Assembly: GCA_021108395.1 (NCBI GenBank)
Contig: JAIOQZ010000027.1
Coordinates: forward strand, 1 to 64,000
From: Candidatus Cloacimonadota bacterium
GTDB taxonomy: Bacteria > Cloacimonadota > Cloacimonadia > Cloacimonadales > JAIOQZ01
DNA length: 64,000 nucleotides
Direction: 5' to 3'
A program made the position numbers and the translations under genes. The notes beneath the pieces were generated by a model, which did not search any database, was not told where the DNA came from, and worked only from the letters and a program-made list of their open reading frames with translations. Of the stretch, positions 31,044-39,401 are shown in pieces; positions within the stretch are counted from its first letter, which is position 1; every line of letters begins with the position of its first letter.

Positions 31044-33665
31044 TTACCTCATCTCAATCTCGAAAGCCTGTTCGAGCCGCTTCACAACACGGGCGAACAG
31101 GGGATCGATGTAGTCGTCTGTCAGGGTTTTCGCATCTGAATGGAAGTGCAGCCCGAATGAAAGGCTGCGCTTGCCGGCGGCAATCTGCTTGCCGGTGAAC
31201 TGGTCGAACAGCCGCACCTCGCGGATGATGTCCGGCTGCACGGCGCGCATGGCTTTTGTCACCTCCTCCACCGAGAAGCGGCGGTCGAGGGTGAACGAGA
31301 TGTCGCGCAGCACAGGCGGGTATTTCGAGATGGGGCGAAATTCTTCATGGCTGCTCGGCTGGGACTGCCGTAACGCTTTCACGCTCAGGTCAAAAGCAAA
31401 CACCGGCGTCTCGATGCCGAAACGCTCTAACACTTTGGTGTCGAGCCGGCCCACGCTGCCCACAGTTACGCCGCCGATGGCAATATCCGCCGCCATGCCC
31501 TGCATGTAGAACGGCTCCTGCGACACGCTCCACTCGGCATCCTCGATTCCAATGTGCTCCAGCAGGCCCTCGACAACGCCACGCATGTCGAAGAAATCGA
31601 CGGGAGCGGGGTCGCCATCCCAGTGCACAGACTCACGGTTGCCGCATATGAGGCCACTGAGGCAGTATTCCTCTTCGGCCAGATGCATATCCTGACGAAA
31701 GAACACCTTGGTCATCTCGAACAGCCTCAGATCGCGGTTACCGTGGTTGACGTTGTAACTCAGGCATTTCAGCAGCCCGGGCAGTAGCGTGGGCTGCATG
31801 AGAGCAAAGCGCGCCCCTACAGGGTTGAGCAGACGCGGAGCAAAGCGCCGCCTGTCCTCGTCGGCGAGGTTGAGCCAATCGAGCGCCTCAGGGTCGCAGA
31901 ACGCCCAGTTGACCACCTCGAAGAATCCGTCGGCCACCAGCCCGTCTGCAAGAACGCGGCGCAAGACAAACCCGACGCGATCCATGATCTCCTGGTCAAC
32001 AGTCTGCCGCGGCACGTTGTTGTAGCCATGCAGACGGATAATCTCTTCGATCAGGTCGATCTCGCGGGTGAGGTCTTTGCGCCAGTATGGCATCTCGAAG
32101 TTGAGCGCCGCTTCGTCGCGTGACAGCAACCGGCAGCCCAGGGCTTCGAGGTAACGGATAAGACGGCGGTCGGGGATATCGACGGCGAGGAAGGCGCGAA
32201 CACGCTCCGGGCGCAGACTGACACAATGCGGCTGCGGCTTGCTGGGCCATGAATCCAGCACACCACTGTAGAGCGTTCCGCCGGCCACCTCGATGAGCAA
32301 TTGGGCACAGCGTTCGCTGGCTAGCATGGCGCTCTGGTCGCTCATGTCGCGCTCGAAACGGAAAGCTGAATCAGTGAAAATCTTGTGTCGGCCAGACGTG
32401 CGGCGAACGCCACTGTACAAGAAGCTGGCCGACTCGATGACAACGTCGCGGGTCGCGCTGGTAATGTGCGAGTTCTCGCCGCCAATGACACCGGCCAGCG
32501 CGATGGGCTTCTGTGCGTCGGCGATGACGAGATCATCAGTGGCAAGCTTGTAGGTTTCGCCGTCCAGCGCCGAGAATTCCTCACCCTCGTCGGCGCGGCG
32601 CACCACAATGGTCTTGTCGGCCACGAGGTCATAGTCGAACGCATGCAGCGGATGCCCCATCTCATACATCACGAAATTGGTAACGTCAACGATGTTGTTG
32701 ATGGGACGCAGGCCGACGGCGCGCAGGCGATCCTGCAACCACTCCGGCGACGGGCCTACCGTCACGTTGCGGATGAATCGCGCCGTGTAACGCGGGCAGC
32801 GTTCGGGGTCGCGGTTATCCAGCTTCAGCACTTCGTGAATGCTTTGCCACACCTCCTGCACCTCGCCAAAAGGCAGAAAACTGCCCTGAGCCGCGGCCAG
32901 CACCTTGCGCCCGATTTTATCAACCCTGAGCAGGCTTTCGGGATTCTCGAAACCGGTGGTCCGGCGATATTCGGCAATGTAGTTTGCCCGCCTGGGGCCG
33001 ATGTCGGGGATGGTTTGTAGCTGCTTCTCGTCGGCAGTGCGCAGGTCGAGCTTGCGGCCATAGCCATAGCGCATCACACGGGCGCCGCCTACGTCGATTT
33101 CGGGCAGCTTGAGCGGTTTGCCAAGCTGGGCGGCGAGGTCTCGCGCCACGCCGATCATGCCCAGCAGGTCAGCGCGATTGGGGGTAATCTCGACCTCGAA
33201 AACAACATCGCGCAACTTCAGAACATCGGCGAGGCTCTGCCCCACCGGTGTGTCTTCCGGCAACACCATGATGCCATCCTGGTTGTCGCTCAGGCCCAGC
33301 TCTTTCTCCGAGCAGATCATCCCGAACGACTCGATTCCGCGCAGCTTCGCCTTCTTGATGACGAAATCGCCCAGTTGCGCCCCAACAGGCGCCAATGGCA
33401 CAATCTGTCCGGCGGCGCAGTTGGGTGCGCCACACACGACCTGAAACTCCTGAGCGCCGTCGAACACCTGGCACACCGACAGCCGGTCGGCGTTGGGGTG
33501 AGGCTCTTTGCTCTGGATGCGGGCGGCAATGAACTGGCCGAGATGCTCTCCCAGCCGCTCCACCGCCTCCACCTCGATGCCGGAGAAGGTGAGGCGTTCC
33601 TGAAGTTCTTCCGGGGTGAGCGCCAGGTCGATATACTCTTTCAGCCAACTGTAACTGATTTTCAT
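31044..33665 (-). CDS. pheT: phenylalanine-tRNA ligase beta subunit with inserted HhH domain
   Basis: The 873-residue protein has the PheT order: an N-terminal EMAP/tRNA-binding domain (about 40-150), B1 ('ITPNRADLLGMIGVARDLAAQLG'), B3/B4 from 'CPRYTARFIRNVTVGPSPEWLQ' (editing), B5, and a C-terminal anticodon-binding FDX domain ('PPVLRDISFTLDRRFSVEEV'). It forms an (alpha-beta)2 enzyme with PheS. Residues about 206-262 are unexpected: 'LRTADEKQLQTIPDIGPRRANYIAEYRRTTGF' (read in parts) is a double helix-hairpin-helix like ComEA, placed between B1 and B3/B4. This accounts for the length above about 800. The start overlaps the pheS stop by 4 nt (ATGA). Confidence 0.97.
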   Translation of the reverse strand: MKISYSWLKEYIDLALTPEELQERLTFSGIEVEAVERLGEHLGQFIAARIQSKEPHPNADRLSVCQVFDGAQEFQVVCGAPNCAAGQIVPLAPVGAQLGDFVIKKAKLRGIESFGMICSEKELGLSDNQDGIMVLPEDTPVGQSLADVLKLRDVVFEVEITPNRADLLGMIGVARDLAAQLGKPLKLPEIDVGGARVMRYGYGRKLDLRTADEKQLQTIPDIGPRRANYIAEYRRTTGFENPESLLRVDKIGRKVLAAAQGSFLPFGEVQEVWQSIHEVLKLDNRDPERCPRYTARFIRNVTVGPSPEWLQDRLRAVGLRPINNIVDVTNFVMYEMGHPLHAFDYDLVADKTIVVRRADEGEEFSALDGETYKLATDDLVIADAQKPIALAGVIGGENSHITSATRDVVIESASFLYSGVRRTSGRHKIFTDSAFRFERDMSDQSAMLASERCAQLLIEVAGGTLYSGVLDSWPSKPQPHCVSLRPERVRAFLAVDIPDRRLIRYLEALGCRLLSRDEAALNFEMPYWRKDLTREIDLIEEIIRLHGYNNVPRQTVDQEIMDRVGFVLRRVLADGLVADGFFEVVNWAFCDPEALDWLNLADEDRRRFAPRLLNPVGARFALMQPTLLPGLLKCLSYNVNHGNRDLRLFEMTKVFFRQDMHLAEEEYCLSGLICGNRESVHWDGDPAPVDFFDMRGVVEGLLEHIGIEDAEWSVSQEPFYMQGMAADIAIGGVTVGSVGRLDTKVLERFGIETPVFAFDLSVKALRQSQPSSHEEFRPISKYPPVLRDISFTLDRRFSVEEVTKAMRAVQPDIIREVRLFDQFTGKQIAAGKRSLSFGLHFHSDAKTLTDDYIDPLFARVVKRLEQAFEIEMR

Positions 33666-34729
33666 GATGATGCCCCGCTTCCCTGATGCACGCCCTTGTA
33701 CGAGCGGAACTGGCGCAGCATACGCACATCGTTCTCGAACAGCATACGCATGTCGGGGATGCCAAGCAACAGCATGGCTACCCGCTCGATGCCAAAGCCG
33801 AACGCATAGCCGCTATATACTTCGGGGTCGATGCCGCAGGCGCGAAAGACGTTGGGGTCAACCATGCCCGCGCCGCCAAGCTCGAGCCATCCCGAACCCT
33901 TGCACACGTTGCAGCCAGAACCCTTGCAGGCGCTGCACAGGATGTCCAGCTCGGCGCTGGGCTCGGTGAAGGGAAAGAAATGCGGACGGAAGCGGCTTTC
34001 TATCTGCTCGCCAAACACCCTCTTGGTAAAGATGTCAACGGTGTCGCGGAAGTCGGCGAAGGTGACGCCTTTATCGACCACGAGCGCTTCGAGCTGGCTG
34101 AACACCGGCGAGTGGCTGGCGTCGTTGTCGTTGCGATAGCAGCGCCCGGGAGCGATGATGCGAATGGGCGGTTTGTGCGTCTCCATCACGCGAATCTGCA
34201 CCGTCGAGGTCTGGGTGCGCAACAGCACGTCATCCTCGATGTAGAATGTATCCGAGAGGTCTCGCGCCGGGTGGTCGTCGGGAGTATTGAGAGCGTCGAA
34301 GTTGTGGTACTCGTCTTCGATATCCGGGCCTTCGGCCACCTCGAAACCCATGCTGATACACACGTCCTCGATGAAGCGGGTGGCCAGAGTGATGGGATGC
34401 AGAGCGCCAGCCTGACGGCGGCGGCCCGGCATGGTGATGTCGAGACGGCGTTCTTCGAGAGTGCGCAGGTAGTCGGCTTCCTTGAGGGTTTCCTCGCGCA
34501 GGCGCACACACGCCCCCACCTGGCTCTTGGCCTGGTTCACTCGCTGGCCGAATGCCGGACGCTCCTCCTTCGGGAGGCCGCCCAGCAGCTTCATCAGCCC
34601 TTGCAGCTCGCTTTTTTTGCCCAGCCAGCGCGACTTGACCAGTTGCAGGTCGTGCAGGTTGGCGGCCTGGCCGATTTCTCCCTCGGCCCGTGCCACAATC
34701 TCTTGCAACTGCCTATTCTGGGGATTCAT
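33662..34729 (-). CDS. pheS: phenylalanine-tRNA ligase alpha subunit
   Basis: The 355-residue protein has an N-terminal coiled coil and a class II catalytic core: motif 1 region ('HPITLATRFIEDVCISMGFEVAEGPDIE', read in parts), motif 2 ('HTSPVQ'-like 'TSTVQIRVMETHKPPIRIIAPGRCYRND') and motif 3 near 'FGFGIERVAMLLLGI'. It activates Phe and charges tRNA-Phe with PheT. Between them 'ILCSACKGSGCNVCKGSGW' is a Cys-rich segment seen in many PheS proteins. The start at 34729 has AAGGTGGG upstream; the gene follows rplT by 63 nt. Confidence 0.98.
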   Translation of the reverse strand: MNPQNRQLQEIVARAEGEIGQAANLHDLQLVKSRWLGKKSELQGLMKLLGGLPKEERPAFGQRVNQAKSQVGACVRLREETLKEADYLRTLEERRLDITMPGRRRQAGALHPITLATRFIEDVCISMGFEVAEGPDIEDEYHNFDALNTPDDHPARDLSDTFYIEDDVLLRTQTSTVQIRVMETHKPPIRIIAPGRCYRNDNDASHSPVFSQLEALVVDKGVTFADFRDTVDIFTKRVFGEQIESRFRPHFFPFTEPSAELDILCSACKGSGCNVCKGSGWLELGGAGMVDPNVFRACGIDPEVYSGYAFGFGIERVAMLLLGIPDMRMLFENDVRMLRQFRSYKGVHQGSGASS

Positions 34730-34792
34730 CGTCCCACCTTCAGGCTCAACCTGTCACTCACGGCTCCAGCAATGATCTTTTGCGACTGCCGG

Positions 34793-35224
34793 CTACTCTC
34801 CTGCTGGTTCATCGACCTCACCCTGCGGCTCGTCCGTCTCGGTGGGGACAGACTCGACGATGGGGGCGGGGACATCTTCGCCTCGGGCCGCGGCGCAAAG
34901 CTGCGCAAAAGCCTCTGGTTCGTGCCAGGCCAAATGGGCCAGAATCTTGCGATCTACGGCGATGTCGGCCTTGTGCAGGCCATTGATGAGCTGGCTGTAG
35001 GAAAGGCCATTGCTGCGGGCGCCCGCATTGATGCGGATGATCCACAGGCGGCGCATCTCGCGCTTGCGAACGCGGCGATCTCTGTATGCGTATAGCCAGC
35101 CCTTCTCGACGGCCTGGCGTGCGGTACGGTATAGTTTACTGCGGCCGCCCACATAACCACGGGCTGCCTTGAGATACTTTTTCTTGCGGCTCTTATGAGC
35201 AACGTTATTTACTGAACGTGGCAT
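34793..35224 (-). CDS. rplT: 50S ribosomal protein L20
   Basis: The chain has 143 residues from the ATG complementing 35222-35224, with AAGGAG at good spacing; a GTG six bases upstream is an alternative. Residues 1-117 are standard L20 ('NVAHKSRKKKYLKAARGYVGGRS'-type start, 'RRLWIIRINAGARSNGLSYSQLINGL', read in parts). The last about 25 residues are an acidic Glu/Asp/Pro-rich extension beyond the usual 117-120. L20 assembles early on 23S rRNA and, in Bacillus, feeds back on the infC-rpmI-rplT leader; the leader attenuator at 36.2-36.4 kb fits such control here. Confidence 0.97.
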   Translation of the reverse strand: MPRSVNNVAHKSRKKKYLKAARGYVGGRSKLYRTARQAVEKGWLYAYRDRRVRKREMRRLWIIRINAGARSNGLSYSQLINGLHKADIAVDRKILAHLAWHEPEAFAQLCAAARGEDVPAPIVESVPTETDEPQGEVDEPAGE

Positions 35225-35290
35225 GATCACACTCCTTACATATTGTCGTTTCGTCCAACCGGCAAACCGGTGATGCGGCGCTCGTGGCCA

Positions 35291-35485
35291 TTAGATTCCA
35301 ATCATCTTCTTGACGCGGGCCATGTCGCTCTTGGCCACGAGGCCAGACTTGACAAGGTTGCGCTTGCGCTTGGGCGACTTCTTGGTCAGAATGTGACCGT
35401 GACAGGCATGGTTGCGCTTCAGTTTGCCGTTAGCGGTTACTTTGAACCGCTTCGCGGCGCCCTTGCGTGTTTTCATTTTAGGCAT
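35291..35485 (-). CDS. rpmI: 50S ribosomal protein L35
   Basis: The 64-residue chain starts at the ATG complementing 35483-35485, with AGGAGG five bases upstream, and matches L35 length and sequence ('[21 protein letters not shown]', '[21 protein letters not shown]', read in parts). The longer frame upstream is not supported. It sits between infC and rplT, the standard gene order. Confidence 0.97.
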   Translation of the reverse strand: MPKMKTRKGAAKRFKVTANGKLKRNHACHGHILTKKSPKRKRNLVKSGLVAKSDMARVKKMIGI

Positions 35486-35571
35486 TATTCCTCCTTGCGA
35501 AATTTCTCGCGCTTCGTTGTCGGCAAAGCCGACCATCTATGCTCTATCGAGAGTGAGGGCAGTGCTCGATG

Positions 35572-36162
35572 TTATTCGAGATGCTCTTCTTCCCAACTTT
35601 CGATCAGGTTATCGATGTCTTTTTTAGGCGACATGACCATCGAGATGGACCGTGCCTCGTTCTGGATGTCGCGGTCGAGGTCGGCGATATCCTTGAGGTC
35701 TTCCTTCAGGCGATTGAGCAGGTCATAGCCCAGGTCTTTGTGGGCAAGCTGACGGCCACGGAAACGAACCGTGAGCTTCACTTTGTCGTGATGCTTCAGA
35801 AATTTCGACGCGTTCTTCTTCTTGAAGTTGAAGTCGTGCTCCTCGGTGTTGGGACCAAACTTCACTTCTTTCAGCTCGACCGTGTGCTGCTTCTTGCGGG
35901 ACTCACGGGCGCGGCGTTCTTTCTGATAGTGATACTTGCCAAAGTCGAGGATGCGGCAGACAGGCGGGCTGCTCTTGGGCGCCACCTCGACAAGGTCAAG
36001 CCCCGCCTGCTCGGCGCGAGCCAGGGCCTGCTGCGTAGTCACGATGCCAACCTGGGCGCCCTCTTCGTCGATGAGACGAACCTGCGGAACCCTGATCTGG
36101 CGATTGATTCTCTCTTTGGGAACATCGGGGTTGGTTCTTGCCTTCCCTCTTCGTATCCGGAT
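35572..36162 (-). CDS. infC: translation initiation factor IF-3, non-AUG start
   Basis: The 196-residue protein starts at an AUC (36160-36162) or the AUA just upstream (36163-36165), both downstream of AAAGGAGG. No AUG, GUG or UUG lies at the proper place, and the first in-frame GTG (36042) would delete the conserved N-terminal domain. The sequence from '[20 protein letters not shown]' through '[16 protein letters not shown]' is classic IF-3 N-terminus; the C-terminal domain has '[32 protein letters not shown]' (read in parts). IF-3 rejects non-canonical starts, so an AUU/AUC/AUA start on its own mRNA gives autoregulation as in E. coli. Confidence 0.95.
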   Translation of the reverse strand: [196 protein letters not shown]

Positions 36163-36228
36163 TATAAGCGCCTCCTTTCTGGGTGAACGTCAATGATGCC
36201 GGTGGCCCCCGCCACTTGCGCATCGCCA

Positions 36229-36253
36229 TAAAAAAAACGGATGCAAGCATCCG
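36229..36253 (-). terminator. terminator within the infC leader
   Basis: On the minus strand CGGATGC and GCATCCG form a 7-bp stem with a 2-nt loop, followed by eight T (36230-36237), a strong intrinsic terminator. It lies about 70 nt before the infC start, so transcription into infC must read through it. Confidence 0.85.
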
Positions 36254-36463
36254 CTGTGACGCCGGTTGCCCGACATCATTCACGCCTTGCCGCACAAGCG
36301 GCCCAAGACGCACTATCAATAATAACCTTGCCGGTGTCTCCGCCGGTGCAAACCGGAATCATCGAACCGCAAGGCAGAAGCGGATGCTTCTTTTCGCCAT
36401 CAGGCGCAATTAAACGCCTTCGGGCACAATAAACATAGTTTTTGCAGCTGGATATGTCGTCAA
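36237..36463 (-). promoter_or_regulatory. leader RNA with attenuator structures ahead of infC
   Basis: The 320-nt gap 36163-36482 holds no gene but a structured leader. Its 3' end is a terminator hairpin (see next entry). About 125 nt upstream, AAGCATCCGCT (complement of 36379-36389) can pair over 11 bp with the 5' arm of that terminator (AGCGGATGCTT, complement of 36245-36255), which would open it; the same segment also folds alone as GAAGC-ATCC-GCTTC. Between them CCTTGC/GCAAGG closes a domain with CCGG helices, followed by a GCCGC-TTGT-GCGGC hairpin. A promoter candidate TTGACG (36458-36463) with TATGTT 20 nt downstream may start it. An L20-type or tRNA-type signal is possible; the ligand is unknown. 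Confidence 0.65.
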
Positions 36464-36482
36464 GCCTTTTCTTGCTCTGCGA

Positions 36483-38159
36483 CTACGCCTGCGCCGCGAT
36501 CTTCTGCCGCACCGTGTGCTCCACCGCCACGGCCACATCCTCGGTTTGTTTCAGCAGGCCGTCGGCCTTCGCACTGATGTCCCGTTTCCAGGCCTCGTCA
36601 TCCACGCCACTCATGTTGATCTGAATATTGAGGTGTGCGCCCTTAGCGGCGGCGCATGCGTTGATGGCGGCCACTCCGGCGTCGGAGAGAGCGTTGGCGT
36701 TGCCAACGGCGGCGATGCGCTCTGCCAGTTGCACCCCTTCCCAGGCAATCTGCAACGTCTCGAGCGGCGCCAGGATGGCGTTCTTGGTGGACTGCTGGAT
36801 GGCGGCGTTTCTGGCAGCCTTGTCCGCTTCGGTCTTCTTGGGCAGGCGGGCAGCGTCCATCATCTCATAAAAGGCGTCCGTGTCGCTGTCGATGGCGGCC
36901 AGGGCGCGATCTTTGATGCCCTGCCCCTCGACGGCTATCTGCTTCACCTCGGCGTCAACGCCTTCGTAGCCCTTCTTGCCGGCGGTAAGGTTGCCCACCA
37001 TGGCCGAAAGCCCACCCGACAATGCGGCGCACAACGCCGCCACCGAGCCGCCACCCGGAGCGGGAGAGTCGGTCGAAAGCTCGTCGGCGAAATCGTTGAT
37101 CTTCATCGCGACCAGGGCGTCCTTGCGGGCGATAGCGTATTCGATGATCTTTTCGTCGAGGTCGAACGGCCCCAGGTCGTTCAAGCCCATCGACTGGATA
37201 GTCGTTTCCATGAGCATGCGTTCTGGCAGGCCGCAGCTCTCGCCCAGTCGTTCCAGGTAGTACGTTGCCGCCAGAATCATCGCCTCTTTGGGGATGAGAC
37301 CGACCAACTCGCTGCCGGTCACCTGAATGCCGCTTTGCGCGGCCAGATCTCGCACCTTCTCCAGCACGATGTGCGGTGGCGTAATCTTGAAATTGGTGAG
37401 GTTCATGGAAATCTGGGCGCGCATGTATTCGTCGATGAACCAACCCACAGCCTTACAGTTGGTGAACAGTCCCTGCACCCGCAGCTTTTCGCCATTGGCG
37501 TCGCGTTTCACCTTGCCCTTGCTGTCGCGCTCGAAGCGGCCGCTCTCGCGGATGGACAGCGCGATGTCGTGCGCCTTCTTTTTGTCGCGTGTGTTGAGGT
37601 TGATGTTGTATGCGATTAGGAACTCCCGCGCTCCGATGGTGACCACGCCAGACTTGGCGTTGAACACCTGCGGGCCGAAGTCGGGCTTCCACTGCGGGTC
37701 TTTCATCTTGGCGGGCAGGGCTTCATACTCGCCCTTGCGCACCACTGCCAGGTTGCTCCATTCGGGCTTGCTGGCGGCGTGCTCGTAGAGGTAAACAGGG
37801 ATGCCAAGCTCGTCGCCGACCCGCCGGCCCAGCTTGCGCGCCAACTCGACGCACTCGTCCATCGTCATCTCGGACACGGGCACGAACGGACAGACGTCGG
37901 TGGCGCCATGGCGGGCATGCGCCCCGCTGTGCTTGCTCATGTCGATGAGCTCCGCGGCTTTAGCTATACCGCGGAAGGCCGCTTCCACAGCGGCTTCGGG
38001 CGGGCCCACAAAAGTGACGACGGTGCGGTTGGTGTCGGCGCCGGGGTCAACATCCAGCATCGTGATATTCTTGACGGAAGTGATTGCCGCGGCAATCGCG
38101 TCGAGAATTTTTTTATCCCTGCCTTCGCTGAAGTTCGGAACGCATTCGACCAGTTTCAT
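36483..38159 (-). CDS. ftcD: formiminotransferase-cyclodeaminase
   Basis: The 558-residue fused enzyme has an N-terminal glutamate formiminotransferase domain (about 1-325) with 'VECVPNFSEGRD', 'DVDPGADTNRTVVTF' and the catalytic 'HSGAHARHGATDVCPFVP', and a C-terminal cyclodeaminase domain (about 350-558) with 'SPAPGGGSVAALCAALSG'. It transfers the formimino group of formiminoglutamate to THF and releases ammonia, giving 5,10-methenyl-THF. This is the end of histidine breakdown; urocanate hydratase sits at 63.6 kb and FolD at 27 kb uses the product. It follows the guanine deaminase gene by 29 nt. Confidence 0.96.
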   Translation of the reverse strand: MKLVECVPNFSEGRDKKILDAIAAAITSVKNITMLDVDPGADTNRTVVTFVGPPEAAVEAAFRGIAKAAELIDMSKHSGAHARHGATDVCPFVPVSEMTMDECVELARKLGRRVGDELGIPVYLYEHAASKPEWSNLAVVRKGEYEALPAKMKDPQWKPDFGPQVFNAKSGVVTIGAREFLIAYNINLNTRDKKKAHDIALSIRESGRFERDSKGKVKRDANGEKLRVQGLFTNCKAVGWFIDEYMRAQISMNLTNFKITPPHIVLEKVRDLAAQSGIQVTGSELVGLIPKEAMILAATYYLERLGESCGLPERMLMETTIQSMGLNDLGPFDLDEKIIEYAIARKDALVAMKINDFADELSTDSPAPGGGSVAALCAALSGGLSAMVGNLTAGKKGYEGVDAEVKQIAVEGQGIKDRALAAIDSDTDAFYEMMDAARLPKKTEADKAARNAAIQQSTKNAILAPLETLQIAWEGVQLAERIAAVGNANALSDAGVAAINACAAAKGAHLNIQINMSGVDDEAWKRDISAKADGLLKQTEDVAVAVEHTVRQKIAAQA

Positions 38160-38188
38160 GTGTCCTCCTGTATGTTTGTTATATATGG

Positions 38189-39400
38189 TTATTTAACGCG
38201 CCGGCCAGCCACAAAAACGCTGGCCACCGGCATTTCCGCAGACAAGTAAACCAATCGCGACAGCAGGCTGTCAAGCGAAGCCTGCGCCGCGTCGGGAACG
38301 GCCAGAAACACCAGGTCGGCGGCCTTGCCCGGCTCGATGCTACCAATCTCGCTATCGAGACCCAGCACACGGGCGCTGTCCAACGTTGCGCGACGAAACA
38401 GCACAGCCGGCGAGGGCTTCCAGCCGTCCTGGCGATAGGCAGCCATGCGCATCATCTCGGGCATGGAAAGCGTGGTGCCGGCGCCTACGTCGGAGGCGAG
38501 GGCAAAGCGGATACCCGCCTGCTCGATACGCTTCCAGGGAAAGACGCCGCTGCCCAGAAAGAAATTGCTGTCGGGGCAATGAGCAATCGCTGCGTCATGC
38601 GCGGCGATGATGTTGGTTTCCGGCTCGCTGAGATGAATGCAATGCCCCAGAATCGTCTGCGGGGTGAGTATCCCGCAACGGCGATAGACATCGGTATAGC
38701 TGCTCGCCTGAGGAAAAAGCTGCGCCACCAACTCAATCTCGTCGCGGTTTTCCGACAGATGAGTCTGGATAAACACGTCGTGCTCGCTGGCAAAGACGCC
38801 CACACGGCGCATGAGCCGCTCGGAGCACACCAGCGCAAAGCGTGGAGAGAAAATGTAGCGCAACAGCGACGTGGCACGATCCCACTTGTGATACAGCGCC
38901 TCGCTCTGCCGCATGGAAAGGCTCGTGTCTTCGACCAGATCCTCGGGACAGTGCTGGTCCATCATCACCTTGCCGATGAAGGCACGCACGCCCTTCTGCC
39001 GCGCCGACTCGAAGGCGGCCTCGACCGCCTGGGCAAACACGCTCACATAGCACACGGTGGTGGTGGTGCCGCAATGCAGCATGGCGTCGAAAAAGCTGTC
39101 GGCGGTGGCGCGGGCGATGGCAGCGTCACGGCTGCGCATCTCCTCAGGGAAGATGATGTCGCGCAGCCAGGGCAGCAGGCCGTCGCTGGCGCGGCCACGC
39201 GCGTTGTACTGCGAAATATGGGCGTGGGTGTCGATGAAACCTGGTATGCAAAGCTGATGAGTGCGGTCTTCGGCTGGGTCGTCGCAGCGCTCGCTGATGG
39301 CCTCGATGCGGTCGCCCTCGATGCGCAGGAACACGCCGGGGCGGAATGTTACTTTGCCCGAAGCCTGCGCCGAAAGGATATTGGTGCGAACAAGAGGCAT
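38189..39400 (-). CDS. guaD: guanine deaminase / related amidohydrolase
   Basis: The 403-residue protein is a metal-dependent amidohydrolase. The metal site has 'PGFIDTHAHISQ', 'IQTHLSENRDEI', 'LGHCIHLSEPE' and 'ASDVGAGTTLSM'. 'AHCPDSNFFLGSG' and the 'FPEE' after the first His cluster follow the guanine deaminase pattern, so deamination of guanine to xanthine is the best guess; other amino-azine hydrolases are possible. It starts at 39400, two bases before the stop of the CorC-like gene, and precedes ftcD, so purine and histidine catabolism may be cotranscribed. Confidence 0.85.
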   Translation of the reverse strand: MPLVRTNILSAQASGKVTFRPGVFLRIEGDRIEAISERCDDPAEDRTHQLCIPGFIDTHAHISQYNARGRASDGLLPWLRDIIFPEEMRSRDAAIARATADSFFDAMLHCGTTTTVCYVSVFAQAVEAAFESARQKGVRAFIGKVMMDQHCPEDLVEDTSLSMRQSEALYHKWDRATSLLRYIFSPRFALVCSERLMRRVGVFASEHDVFIQTHLSENRDEIELVAQLFPQASSYTDVYRRCGILTPQTILGHCIHLSEPETNIIAAHDAAIAHCPDSNFFLGSGVFPWKRIEQAGIRFALASDVGAGTTLSMPEMMRMAAYRQDGWKPSPAVLFRRATLDSARVLGLDSEIGSIEPGKAADLVFLAVPDAAQASLDSLLSRLVYLSAEMPVASVFVAGRRVK

Positions 39401-39401
39401 G

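Noticed and set aside
33686-35095. A 469-residue plus-strand frame over pheS and rplT
   Set aside because: It is antisense to two clearly recognisable genes and has no family signal.
36340-36380. A tRNA T-loop-like string GGTTCGATGATTCC in the infC leader
   Set aside because: There is no acceptor stem, anticodon or D-loop around it, so it is not a tRNA; it belongs to the leader fold.
36516-37619. A 367-residue plus-strand frame within ftcD
   Set aside because: Antisense to a full-length formiminotransferase-cyclodeaminase.
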